A stretch of 64,000 nt of DNA from Simmondsia chinensis (Eukaryota > Streptophyta > Magnoliopsida > Caryophyllales > Simmondsiaceae). Where the stretch lies: positions 642,501-706,500 of the forward strand of contig JAGTTD010000021.1 in the NCBI GenBank assembly GCA_018398585.1, given 5' to 3'. Made by a program: the position numbers and the translations under genes. Every line of letters begins with the position of its first letter. Position 1 is the stretch's first letter. The notes beneath the pieces were generated by a model. It had not been told where the DNA came from. It saw only the letters and a list, made by a program, of their open reading frames with translations, and ran no database searches. Below are positions 21,520 through 32,640 of this stretch, in pieces.

Positions 21520-21655
21520 ATAATACAATAACAACAACAACAAAAACCCAGTGCTTCAAGGGCTCCCGCAAAAGCGGGGTCTTGGGGGGGTTGATGTATG
21601 TAGCTTTTCCCCTTCAGGGTATGAAGCTGAAGAGAGGCTGTTTCCGAGAAACAAT
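21520..21655 (-). mobile_element. RTE-type 3' tail, (TTG)n-ended
   Basis: Reverse complement of (CAA)n, CCCAGTGCTTCAAGGGCTCC, GCGGGGTCTTGGGGGG, CTTCAGGGTATGAAGC and GAGGCTGTTTCCGAG: the shared RTE/SINE tail. AAACAATTATATTGAATA flanks both sides (about 21505-21523 and 21649-21668), a likely target-site duplication. Confidence 0.75.
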
Positions 21656-21988
21656 TATATTGAATACTGAGAAGAAATGTATTCGGCTTTATTCACAAAA
21701 CAATAGCTAGTCGGTCAAATTAAGAACTACTAAATGTATCACGATTTTAGTATGCAATTTGGGTGTACTATAATACGATAGAAATATATTAACTTATAAA
21801 ATAATTAATATCAAAATAATTTTTGATAAATTAATGATCTTCTATTATACGCATAGAATCGGTATTTGAATATGAAACTAATTCATCAAAAACTAGACGG
21901 GTGAATCTACGTCAAGAACACAAAGGTTGAAAACTCGAATTGTATGCCAAAACTCTATCGCACATGATCCCGTGAAGATGATGTTTCT

Positions 21989-22258
21989 CAACAACAACAA
22001 CAAACCCAGTACCTCAAGGGCTCTCGAATAAGCGTGGTGCTTCTCAAGTGCTCCCGCTAAAGCAGTGTCTGGGGGGGCGGATGTACGCAGCCTTCGCCCT
22101 TCAGAGTATTACTCCTGAAAAGAGGCTGTTTCCGAGTGCCCCCAACCTGAGGGTGAGGACTTTTCAGGAGGTCATCCATCCTATTACTGCTCTCGCCCAA
22201 ACACGCTTAACTTCAGAATTCTAATGGGATCTGGTGACGGCATATATTGGTACCCCTA
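21989..22258 (-). mobile_element. 5S-rRNA-derived SINE, copy with (TTG)n end
   Basis: On the minus strand the head reads GGGTACCAATATATGCCGTC, then the 5S body (CAGATCCCATTAG, GTTAAGCGTGTTTGGGCGAG, GGATGGATGACCTCC), then the shortened 5S/tail junction AGTCCTCACCCTCAGGTTGG, the RTE tail and a GGGTTTG(TTG)n end. A 30-bp stretch of the tail is duplicated (about 22010-22070). No target duplication was recognised. Internal promoter elements of 5S type are partly mutated. Confidence 0.8.
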
Positions 22259-22259
22259 A

Positions 22260-23237
22260 AGAATGCCTTTTTTTGACCTTTTTTTTTTTTTTTTCATTTT
22301 TTCCTCTCTCACTTTAGTCTATGCTCACCGACCATATTGACCTAATCAAGTGGTGACTTTAATATATACTAAACAAGCATTATCATACTTAATAAATCTT
22401 ATAATTTTATTAACTTCAATAAACTAGACACCCACCAAACATTTTAATGGTGTGAATCAGTTCTTCCGTTTGGTCTCGTTTGACGCATGGAATTAGAGGT
22501 CGAAACTGTGGCTGAAAATCCACTGTTTTATCTCATTTAATGAAATTGATTTTAGTCAAAACTATATATTCAAATCCTTTAAGATGGGAGAACGGACCAC
22601 AAATCTATATTGACTACATCGTCCTAAAATCCAAATTGACCCAACATGATTAAACTAAAACCTAAGATAACTCGAAATCAAAAGACTTGATACAACATAA
22701 ATTGAAGCGAAATGTTTCAACTTGAATAATCTAGTAGCTTAAATCCGATCAATAGTCTCAAATGATCCAACTCTATTGGTGGAAAAATCGATTAACTCTG
22801 TGAGATGACTCAACCACGAAATGGGATCCAGTCCAACGAAAACCAGAATTGCGTTAACCCAAAACTCAAGATAACTTAAACTAAAGGTAACCCAATGCAT
22901 CGTAACCCGACCCTAAAAGGCCTATAAGTCACAATTCTATAACCTAATAGATGAAATATCATGATAACTCGAATCATTATGAAACTATTATTCTAACAAC
23001 TGATCCCTTTAATTTAACAAATATTAGAATTTTAATTTAGTCCTAGTCTCAATTTCATGTGTCAAAAAGAGGTAATGTTGATCATACCTAATTATAGACT
23101 TAAAAAGGATTGTGGCCCTTGTAGAATGTACATTGGATAGTTCAGTTTATGAAGGATTGAAAATAATCCTAAGCAATCGCTTGAAACTCCCAAATTTTAG
23201 GGGCTTTCAAATTTAAAAGCTCGTGGTTTTTAAAGTA
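22260..23237. other. Intergenic stretch, no gene seen
   Basis: Moderately AT-rich unique-looking sequence with repeated words such as AACTCGAAATC/AACCCAA and no recognisable coding or RNA gene; possibly an old degraded element. Confidence 0.5.
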
Positions 23238-23385
23238 ACAACAACAGCAACAGCAACAAGAACAAACCTAGTTCCAAAGGGCTCCCACAAATGAAGGCTC
23301 TTGGGGGTGAGATGTACGCAGATTTATCCCTTCAGGATGTTACCCTTAAGGAAGACTGTATTCGAGAATTTCCAACCTCAAAAGC
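23238..23385 (-). mobile_element. Diverged RTE-type 3' tail
   Basis: (AAC)n/(AGC)n followed by CCTAGTTCCAAAGGGCTCCC, GGGGGTGAGATGTACGCAG, CTTCAGGATGTTACCC and GACTGTATTCGAGAA: reverse complement of the RTE/SINE tail, strongly diverged. Confidence 0.65.
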
Positions 23386-23530
23386 ATAAAAACAAATGGG
23401 ATAAAGAAAACATAAAGCAACACTAAAGTTGTAATAAAGCAGCAAAGCAACATGCATCATAGCACAAAGTACCGGGAAGCACAATACAACACACGAGCAC
23501 CAAAGAACAAGCAATTGCAATAGCAATAGA

Positions 23531-23790
23531 AGCAAACAATCAAACAAATAAGCCCAAGGGAACTATGGACTAACTTAGTTGTGTTTCTCTATTCTAAGCT
23601 ACTATATCGGCTATACCTATTCTAACCCTCTGCTCCACTCTATTTAGAGAAACGTTATTATATTACCCATTTAAAAACTTTACTTGAATCCCGACAATGT
23701 CAAGGCCGGCCTTCAATTTATGCCTGCAAATGCTGGATGGGCCATTCCTTTTCCACATTTATTTCTTTGCCCATTCTTCCTTTGATAATG
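23531..23790 (+). repeat. Left copy of a 260-bp direct repeat
   Basis: Starts AGCAAACAATCAAACAAATA and ends CCCATTCTTCCTTTGAT; the same block, about 85 percent similar by eye, is at 26253-26515. The two copies enclose the inverted JmjC copy, a copia 3' end and an L1 3' end. Confidence 0.8.
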
Positions 23791-23805
23791 TCAAGGCCAG
23801 CCTTC

Positions 23806-24930
23806 AATTTATCACTTTCACAGCACGAATCTTGACTTGATCCTAGTTCGATGGGGGAAGGTACAGATGCACCACCACTGGTCTGGGCATCAATACCAAA
23901 AAGGTCCTCCTGATCCTGGGAGAAGTGCCGCTGTTTCAAATGATCAATAGCTGACTGTTGCCGGGCAGTGAGGGCAACTTCAGTGCTATGCATCATGATA
24001 TTAATGGCATCGGACATGTCACAGTGGAGCTTGGCTACGGAATCACCACGGTCGAGTTCTTGGGTGACACCGTAGGCAACGTAACCCTTGGGACCCATGT
24101 CAGGATTTAGCATGTCCTCCGGCAACTTCACCGCAACGTTAAGGATACCGGACTGCGGATGCGTGTACTCCTTAAACAGCAATGCAAGAATGAACTCAGT
24201 GTTATGCCTTGGCAACCGTTGCTCAAATCTAGCAGAAGGCGGCCAGTCCTTGAGCTTAAGTAGTTGAGGCCACTGGTGCTCGTCAAATCTCCCCTCTGTA
24301 TACCCCTGAAAGAACTTATGGGTATTCATCTGGACCTCGCACCAGGGTAGACAGTCGAGGACGTTGACATTCAAAAGGTTCGCATCACTGACTTCCCGGC
24401 AGGCACGCCACATAACCATTGGGTCCCAACTCAAGCCCAATGAATTCGCCAGTGTATTTCTGACAACAACGGGTTCTGCTCTACCCCAATGCCACTGGAA
24501 GTGTGCCAAGGGTCCGGGATAACCAATTTCTTGAGAATTGGGTGTGTATAAATAGTTGCCATTGGAGTTGATTTGAGAAGCAGCTTGATGCCTGCTGTTA
24601 CCATCTACAACGGGTTTTGGTGCTCTCCTACTGTCAGGTCACATGCTCTATGCTGCGGACCAGCTTCTCAGGTTGGAGGTCCTAGGAAACAGCCTCTTTT
24701 CAGGGTAGCCCCCTGAAGGGGGAAGACTGCGTACATCTACCCCCAGACCCCCCTTTTGCGGGAGCCCTTGCAGGCACTGAGTTTGTTGTTGTTGTTGTTA
24801 CCGTCTACAACGGCGCAAGAATAGGACTAAGCAATCGTGGTAAGTTGGAAACTATTTAGTACTCATTTAATGGGACCCAGCTAGCTCCGAGATATTATTA
24901 AATAGTGGCTACCCTATATTTTACTGATAT
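23806..24930 (-). pseudogene. KDM3/JMJ25-type JmjC fragment, inverted second copy
   Basis: Minus-strand counterpart of 17715-18716, with the JmjC N-terminal half uninterrupted over 24509-23810 (HFQWHWGRAEPVV, WCEVQMNTHKFFQGYTEGRF, EYTHPQSGILNVAVKLPED, LHCDMSDAINIMMHSTEVA). It keeps the HxD iron ligands but lacks the C-terminal third with the second His, so it cannot be an active demethylase. It continues four residues past the site of the TAG stop in the plus copy without a stop (QDQEDLFGIDAQ). After ESDK it runs into repeat sequence. Upstream it retains about 60 bp also found at 15893-15955 but lacks everything corresponding to 15956-17714. An RTE-type insert (24614-24796) lies in it. The pair forms a large inverted repeat about 5 kb apart. 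Confidence 0.85.
24614..24796 (+). mobile_element. RTE-type element inserted in the minus JmjC copy
   Basis: 183 bp from GTTTTGGTGCTCTCC through GGACCAGCTTCTCAGGTTGG and the shared tail to GAGTTTG(TTG)n, flanked by the 17-bp duplication GTTACCATCTACAACGG (24597-24613) / GTTACCGTCTACAACGG (24797-24813). Antisense relative to its host JmjC copy. The head upstream of the tail is shared with the copy at 6755-6930. Confidence 0.9.
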
Positions 24931-25199
24931 AAAAAATAATATTAAATAATTAGTATTTTATAAGTTAATAATTCGTTCAACTTAAAGTAAAACTCTTAGG
25001 AAGGAGAGTAGAAGACAAAAGAAAAAAGCTCAAAAACACTTAATGAAAGCAGGGACACAAAGAATCGAACTCGTGACTAAAGTAGAAAGGAAATTACTAG
25101 AATTTCACACTTTCCACCAAACTACAGTTCCAAATGTAATTTGTAAACACGCATTATTATGTTCTGCAACCCTATACTGTCTATGTAAAATTATGATAT

Positions 25200-25930
25200 T
25201 AACTTAGACTTTAACAATGGAAGGAATTGCCTTTTGTATTGAATGATCAAACATGTACACATCCTAAGCCATTTATACAAGAGATCTAGGGGAAGAGCTC
25301 GAGCACTTGAGCTTCCCATCCTACTAGTTACAAAAGAATAAAAACACTAGTAATGGCCATAAAGGGCCGGTTGAGGAAGAGGGGAAGGAGAAGAGAAAAC
25401 ACTTAAAGCTATACCAAATTTAATGCTAAGTACAAAGAAGATTCCAAGCATAATACAGATATAAAGAAATATATGTATCCTATACACGATACCAGTATTC
25501 AACACTCCCTGTCAAGTTGGAGCATATAGATCTACAATGTCCAACTTGCGAAGGAGATCTGAAAAATCCTAACATCCGAGCCCTGTAGTAAAAATGTTGG
25601 CTAATTGACCCGACGAACGAATGAAAGAAGTTGTAATTTCCCGGGATAGCAGCTTTTCTCGAACGAATTTACAATTGATCTTGATGCGTTTCGTCCTCTC
25701 ATGAAAAACTGGATCAGAGACGATATGTAAAGCTGCTTGGTTGTCACAAAATAAAATAGAAGTACCGTTAATAGGAACAATAAGATCTGTTAACAAATGT
25801 CTCAACCATATCAGCTTACTGGTTATAGTAGCCATAGATCGATACTCTGCCTTAGCCGAGAAGCGAGAGACAACTGATTGCTTCTTGGACTGTAAAGAAA
25901 TAGGCACCCGTCCTAAGAATATCACATAAC
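25200..25930 (-). mobile_element. Copia retrotransposon 3' end (RNase H tail plus 3' LTR)
   Basis: Minus-strand residues RFSAKAEYRSMA, LIWLRHLL, LFCDNQAALHI, HERTKRIKINCKFVREKL and QLANIFTTGL are the C-terminal RNase H region of Ty1/copia Pol. Downstream is the polypurine tract CAGGGAGTG and an LTR start TGTTGAATACTGG at about 25504, running to near 25200. Everything 5' of the RNase H is missing; the fragment is cut at about 25930 by L1 sequence. Confidence 0.85.
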
Positions 25931-26252
25931 CCGTGGTGGAACGCCTAGTGGTGTGATCCTCTAAGTTTCGGCCTGAGTCTCAGATTGTTTGGTCTTCAAG
26001 GTGTTTGATCTTATTAGAGGATGAGGAATGAGTTTGGTTTGTTTTCATTTTAGAGTGTTAGGTCAAGCTTGGTGTTCGTTTCTATAGGCCTTCGAACTTA
26101 GTGTCTTAGAAGTTTCTGCTGGTGTAGGCTTTTAGATCTAGGAGCTATTTCTCTTTTTTCTTTTATTTTGTCCCACTCTTGTGGACGAAACGGGCCCTAC
26201 TTTTGTGGGTCTGCTAGTTTTATATCGAGAGTTTTCTCTCTAATTATAAAAA
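25931..26252 (+). mobile_element. L1-type LINE 3' end
   Basis: T/G-rich 3' UTR-like sequence ending CTCTAATTATAAAAAAAA, the same terminal form (AATTATAAAA with A-tail) as the L1 ends at 33225-33430 and 44987-45327. The A-tail abuts the right copy of the 260-bp direct repeat. No ORF. Confidence 0.6.
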
Positions 26253-26515
26253 AAAGCAAACAATCAAACAAATAAACCTAAGGGAGCTGTGGGACTAGCT
26301 TAGTTGTGCTCTTCTATTCTAAACTGCTATATCGACTACACATATTTTAACCTTTCACTCAACTCTATGTAGAGAAACGTTATTATCTTACCTATATAAA
26401 AATTTTACTTGAATCCTGATAATGTCGAGACCGGCCTTCGATTTATGCCCACAAATGATGGATTTCACATTCCCATTCCACATTTATGCCTTTGCCCATT
26501 CTTCCTTTGATTTTA
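26253..26515 (+). repeat. Right copy of the 260-bp direct repeat
   Basis: Partner of 23531-23790 (AGCAAACAATCAAACAAATA to CTTTGAT), directly following an L1 A-tail. Confidence 0.8.
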
Positions 26516-27277
26516 TTTATTATCCAATTCGTGGTATTTTCGTAGCCCCTTCTCGGGACGTATAACAACACTCATATTGTATTTATCTCTCTATTTCAAA
26601 ATCGCTCGCCATTTTTTTTTCCTTAAGAATTGATAACACCCTAAATAAAAAAGAGAAAAATATTCAAGATTTATGTAGTACGATAAATTGTATCAAAGTT
26701 CACAGATGTTGTAGGATTTTACTATTTTAGTAAGTTTTTTTTTTATTATTACTCAGATTGTTCTCTCAAACACTAAACATCGCTTTCATAACTGAAAACA
26801 AGAGAACTCCAACGATGTCAAAATGAGACTGTGTCCAGAATATATCCTCCAAAAATTATCTTGAACTCCATGAATATGGCTCATTACATCATATACGAAG
26901 TCATGCATCATACATACGCCAACAAATATTATTATCTATGTTATCTATTACCTGAATTGTTGTAAAAAACAGTAAATGCTCAAACACAGCAATGAAATAG
27001 AAACGAGGAAAGAACTTATAAAACAATGTTACCGCGCCATGGAGCAAGCCGCAGTCTTAAAACACGATTGAACAAACACAAGGAGAGAGAGGTTTGCCTT
27101 GGAACAAATGGAGAGGGAAAGCCACACATTGGAAAATAGTAAACCATTAAGTTGTTGTTGCAACAATTGCCGAGATTAAAAAGCCGTCTGGTAACCTCGG
27201 CCGGTCCGGCGCAACTGGTGGCGCTCGAACGTGTGATTCCCATCTCTTTCATTCTCAACTTAGTTCAAAACTTTATT
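26516..27277. other. Intergenic stretch, no gene seen
   Basis: No gene or complete element recognised. It contains at 26911-26954 a 44-bp block repeated perfectly at 33514-33557. Confidence 0.5.
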
Positions 27278-27795
27278 TCACACTACAACAAAAAGGGGTA
27301 AATCTTGGCTCTTTTTTTTGGAATTCTCGCCGCAAAAAAGCGCCGAGAATTTTATTATCGGCGCTTAGGACAAGCGCCGAGAAAAAAAACGCCGAAAAAT
27401 AAAAACGCCGAGAATACCGGCGCTTATAAACGCCGAGATTTTTCGGCATTTTTTATTGTCGAGATTTTTTCGAGTTTTTTAAATACCCTACTTTTACTTC
27501 TTAGCATAGACCTTTTGTCTATTTATTTGTGCATATTTTTCACACACACACACACATATATATATGTATATACAAAATTACTTAATAAAAAAATATCAAC
27601 TAAACTGATAAATTTTTCATAAGATTCCGAATTCGACAATCAAAATATTACATCATTGTCAATGTACTTCGATAGTTCAAGACAAAATTTGAGATTTTTT
27701 CCACTCCAAATATCAACATAATTAATCTAATAACCAAAAAAAAAAAAAATATACAATGCTAACTTAGTCAAGTACATTCTTCACAAATATATCAA

Positions 27796-29796
27796 TCAAC
27801 CGAATGATTTTGGCGTGCTTGGAGATGCAAAAAAATTTGGGGGTTCACCGTTACCTGATCCCGATTCATCTGTACCCTGTATAGATAACACAATAGATTT
27901 AGTATATCTGATCCAAAATTTTGCTTCACATGGTAAATTCATATAGTTCCCCAAAAGTACCAACCCCAATGCCACCTTTTGTCTCAATCATTCACATCAT
28001 CAATTTCATTATTTACAAAGGATTAGAAAGGCGATTATTTGCATTATAGTACAAACAAATACAAATTAAATAGATTATCTTACCGGATCAGCAACCGCAG
28101 TAATAATTGCTCGACCTTCTGCTATCATTTCATATGATGCTTGGCCAGAAGAAACAGCATCATAGATGGGTATGAGCCTTCTCATTTGCTGCTTTACATT
28201 GGCCAATTCTATTTTCATATTTTGTAATTCGACATGATCACCGGTACGGTCGAGTCCCTTTTTCTTTAGTTCACCCCTGACTCCGTATATATCACTCCTC
28301 TTTACGCCAAATCCATAGCATACCGCTCGATAGCCCGGATTTTCCTGTTCATACATTAGCTCTGCAAATACTTCCTCCTCGATTTCTGATCGAGGTCTGG
28401 AAGAAGATCCAAGTCGAGCCTCAACTATTTCTGTAGCTGTATCCTACAAAGAAGAGAAAAAGACATTAAATACATTTAAATTAAAAGAAATGTGAGATAA
28501 TAATAAAACCCACCATAAATTCTTGTGAAACCGTATTCTCAAAAAAGCCACCACTTTTCCTGGTATGAGTTTCTTGGTAAAACTCTATACTCGTGGGCTT
28601 CCTCCCTTTATTAATTTCCTACAATCAACACGTCAACATAAGTCTTAACTAATTTAACAGGTAGATAGTAATAATACACTAAACATATACTTAAGTCCTT
28701 ACAAAACTATCTCTTTTATTGGCATAATTTGTTGAACCAGTCGTGTGAAACTGATTCTGCTTGGCACGTGCTTCTTTGCCGCATTTACTCTTCTCCTGAC
28801 ATTGAAAATCAACATCAATCCAAGAAAAACTTTACATTCATAATCAATATCAATCTGCTTCCCCCTTTTTGACCAATCAAAAATTACTTAAAAAGAAATT
28901 GTTTTACCTTGCCTTGTGGAGAAAACCAAAACTGTACCAAAGTTATCCATTGGTCACGATTAACTCCTTGTGGCACTGTTGCAATAACTTCGGCCTCAGT
29001 TTTGTTCCCTTGGCAATATTGCGCTTTCAAGCTCGTCTTATAACCCCTCCACATTTTGCCAAGATGCTGTAGTATTGATTTATCAATCAATACATCACTG
29101 GGCATTGAAAATTTTCCCTAAAACATAAAATCCAACAATAATGTCACAAAAAGGCAAAGGAATAAAACCTTAATTAATACAATGATAAAGTTCAAAAACT
29201 TCAGACATACATATTATATAGTATATATAAAGTAAACTTCAGACATAAATAATACTTACTCGGATAACCTCAATAGCTTCTGCTTTGTATTGGTTATTCA
29301 TTGTACACCAATCCCTTACTCCGAGGGGACAAAACCGTCCCGTTTTTGCAACCTCTCTAATAAATCGGATCAACAAATCGCCACCCTTTCTAATTGGTTG
29401 GCGTAGGTCATTGAACCGCACAATAATTCTTACACCTTCAGGAAGATGCCATACTTCCTTAACTGGTATCGTCCTTAAGGTACTCAAGTTACCTTGGCCA
29501 TCTATTAACGATTAAGATATACCATTACTTTTCTAATTGATTGAAAAATTATTACCATAATTAATGCTATAAAATTGAAAACATTTACCGATAAGTTGAA
29601 GTAGCTCCCTCTCATCAAATGGCACGTCAGTGGACCAAACACCAGCTTCCCTGACTGGTCCCTCTGCTTCAGATGTTGACGGTCTTGGCCGACTGTCATC
29701 ACCTCCTTCATTTTTCGGTGTTGCTGTTGTGGACTGCACTGATTTGCCACTTCTAAAAAACCTCCTCATTGTGAATCCATGCTTTTCCAAAAACAA
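27796..29796 (-). CDS. CACTA TnpA-like protein (plant En/Spm Ptta-type family)
   Basis: Probable exons on the minus strand: 29589-29796, 29260-29501, 28908-29117, 28703-28795, about 28514-28619, about 28083-28443 and about 27796-27881. Order of recognisable parts: MRRFFRSGKS and a polar N-terminus, VRFNDLRQPI, FIREVAKTGRFCPLGVRDW, a helical LGKMWRGYKTSLKAQY segment, DQWITLVQFWFSPQGK, NQFHTTGSTNYANKRDS, EFYQETHTRKSGGFF and a C-terminal coiled coil (LQNMKIELANVKQQMRRL). This order and the motifs are those of the plant transposase/En-Spm accessory proteins that bind subterminal repeats. GT-AG borders fit for the exons given and no stops occur inside them, so the gene may still be expressible. 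The start is the first Met of the first exon that keeps frame; upstream exons cannot be excluded. Confidence 0.75.
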
Positions 29797-29888
29797 AAGA
29801 ATTAGTAGATGTATAATAGAACGTACAAAAATAAAATGAGAAGCAAATATGTTCCGTAAAACAATCCTTCAATAATGAAACAAAGATC

Positions 29889-30044
29889 ATGGACAAAATG
29901 AAACAACATGTACAAAAGAAAACTAACATACATGGACAAAATAAAACAACACATACAAAAGAAAACTAACATACATGGACAAAATGAAACAACACGTACA
30001 AAAGAAAACTAACATACATGGACAAAATGAAACAATACGTAACA
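29889..30044. repeat. 44-bp tandem repeat, about 3.5 units
   Basis: Units of the form ACATACATGGACAAAATGAA ACAACACGTACAAAAGAAAA recur with few changes between the TnpA-like gene and the TnpD remnant in the CACTA element. Confidence 0.85.
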
Positions 30045-30069
30045 TTATTTCACAACTCTAAAAAAACAA

Positions 30070-30733
30070 AGATCAAATCTCGCCTAGATTATACAAGTCC
30101 CTAGGTTTAGTCTTAATGACATGATACCATCCCTTTTGCATCTCATCTTGAATATAGAAAACTTGCTTTGCTTGAGATGAGATGACAAATGGATCATCTT
30201 TCAACAATCGACCCGTATGCATCAACTTAGAGAAGTTCACACAAGCACCATCATTTCTAAATGTTCTTAAGCCCCTATTTATATCTACCCATTCACAACG
30301 AAAAATGACAACTTTACAACTCCCATAATAGTCTAGTTCATATAATGGGGTTGACTTGTGGAGGGAGGAATATCAACTCCGATACTTTCTAGTAGTAATC
30401 CACCAATATCATCTCGCCCTATGGCCCTTCCCTCATTATTATTGGTAGATGTTTGACTATTGCATCTCAATTGTTGAACAATATCTTCTTTTCCATGAAA
30501 AATCCATTTCTTATACTTTGCCAAAAACCCTTAAAAAGGATATGATATTCCACATCTTCTAATGAGAACCATTTGGCTACTTTGCATTTATTACATGGAC
30601 ATCGAGTTTTTCCTTCTATAAGGTTTTCTTTAGCCAACTTAATGAATTCAATGACACCATCAATATAAGCTTGACTAATCCTTGGTTGCGTGATCCAACT
30701 CGTATCCATATCTCTAAATATTAAGTAGTGCAA
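30070..30733 (-). pseudogene. CACTA TnpD-type gene remnant (transposase-associated and DUF4216-like parts)
   Basis: The N-terminal part (30733-30530) reads SWITQPRISQAYIDGV, FIKLAKENLIEGKTRCPCN and WFSLEDVEYHILFKGF, the zinc-binding transposase-associated domain found at the start of CACTA TNP2 proteins. A frame change near 30530 leads into KKWIFHGKEDIV and ESIGVDIPPSTSQPHY. It is followed at once, from about 30340, by YGSCKVVIFRCEWVDIN, LRTFRNDGACVNFSKL and VFYIQDEMQKGWYHVI, the C-terminal DUF4216-type region. The transposase core between these parts is gone; an internal deletion joined them. Confidence 0.8.
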
Positions 30734-31139
30734 TCAAATTACCTAAAAATTGAAAAAAAGATAGAGTTCATAAGACAAATATTTAATCAACCAATCAAAA
30801 TATATACAAATACAAAAATAAATAATTAATGGGACTTAGGAGAAGTTAGAAATTAAAGTAAGATACATGAGTTCCTTATAATCAATTTTAATCCTCTAAT
30901 GTGAAGGATCCATCTAAACAAGGGATACAACAACAAAGTTTTATTTTTCCAAATTTAAAAATTATGAAATCGATATCTAATCTCCCTGACATTAACAAAT
31001 TGAACTCACAAGCGCCACCAACACATAATTTTAAACATCAATCAAACACAGTGTTATGTGTAATTATTCAAATATTACACAAAATGACTCAGATAAACTT
31101 CTTAAACAAGACACACAAAGATAATACACAGCAATAACT

Positions 31140-32100
31140 TCAAGATCTCAGATCTTGCCCCACAAGAACCAACTTAAACTAGACCTAGACTAATTACAAC
31201 ACAAATCACTTCATAAACCTCAAATACAACACAAGACTCAAGAGAACAACCGAATCTAGTAGGTTTAGAAGTATACCTCCCCTTGTGAACTAGATTTTAC
31301 CGAAATTGCAAGCAAGTCGCTCACACCACGAGTAAGGCTCAAGAACACTCCAAGAACACCACGACCGGACCTCTACCGGAACACGAACAGAGCTTCTGGC
31401 CAGCAACGGAGCTCCAATAGCACGAACGGAGCTCAACGAACACGATTACACTTCGATCCGAGGCTCACGAGGTTGGAACCTAAGTGTATTATGGCTCAGA
31501 GATTCGTTTTTAGGGTTAGGGTTTCAAGGGAGCCTTCAAGGGTAAAAATCGCCAGAGAGAGAAGGGGAGAGGAGAAGAAAACTGATTTTTTCGTTACCTC
31601 TACGACCCCACCAACTCGGCATTAAATACCCCCAAGCTACGACCTAAGAAACCCTAAAGCTCATCACAGCCTTTGATTTACGCAACGATCGGACGGACAA
31701 TACTTACACACGGTTCATATATCGAGGGGCCCCGGATCTTGTGACGCGCGTCAAGACTCGAACGGCTGTGATGGAGCACTGGAAGCTTCTGGAAGAAGCT
31801 TCACTTATAAACCCTAACGGGTCTGTTAGCTTTGGGTGAGAGAGATAAGGGTGAGGTAAAACAAACTGTTACCAGCTGTACATAATAAGCAATCCAGGCA
31901 GGGTAGTACAGTCGGGCAGCACGGGCAGCCCAAAACTGGGCAGGTTGTATAGGCAGTCAGGCGGGCAGCCCTGTTCGGGCAGCGACAGTACTATCGGGCA
32001 GCTGGGTCAGCTCAAAAATAAAAAAGTAATTAATTTCACAAGCAAGGGGCAATATAGTCATTGCCCCAAAAGCCTGAATTCAAAATTACTTCAACCAAAA
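31140..32100. other. Non-coding part of the CACTA element, possibly a nested insertion
   Basis: GC-richer than its surroundings, without recognisable protein. GGGTTAGGGTTTCAAGGGAG and AACCCTAA words occur near 31510-31660, and GGGCAGC recurs at least six times between 31915 and 32005. The base composition suggests an LTR-like insert, but no ends were found. Confidence 0.4.
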
Positions 32101-32454
32101 AAAAAAAAAACGCTGCGTTTTTGTCCTCCCTTATTTTTATTATTTTTTTACTTGAACTACGTCATATATTTACCAACAATAACACACAGTAACACAAGAA
32201 TTTCGTCACAACAATAATTTTTTGTATTAATCAATTGAAATGATGAGATGCAACGATAGAATCATTCGAACCATAGCATTAAGGATGCGCATGAAGCAGG
32301 GGAAAGTGTGAAACGGCGATAATACAAAACTATAATAAAACTACTTCAACCAACTCAAATGATATAACACTTGTAGAAGAATAAGCAGTCCAATAAAAAT
32401 AAAAACCAAAACTAGGGTAAGGACATCACATACTAACAGCAAAGCAAGAGCAAC

Positions 32455-32640
32455 TGTGAAATCGGAAGGTGAGGGTGAGAGGCGAAGCCGGGCGGCGACG
32501 GTGAGAGGCGAAGCCGGGCGGCGACGGTGAGAGGCGAACCCGAGCGGCGACGGTGAGAGGTGAAGCCGGGCGCGACGGTGAGAGGCGAACCCGGGCGCGA
32601 CGGTGAGAGGCGAACCCAGGCGGCGACGGTGACAGGAGAA
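32455..32640. repeat. GC-rich minisatellite, about 25-bp unit
   Basis: GGTGAGAGGCGAAGCCGGGC followed by GGCGAC repeats about seven times with variants (AACCCG, AACCCA). It lies near the minus-strand 5' end of the CACTA element, upstream of its genes. Confidence 0.85.

Noticed and set aside
23332..23547. 71-aa ORF rich in Leu and Cys
   Set aside because: It lies in the diverged RTE-type tail and following repeat and matches nothing recognisable.
32455..32640. CRISPR-like array
   Set aside because: The repeats are contiguous 25-bp minisatellite units without unique spacers, inside a plant CACTA element.
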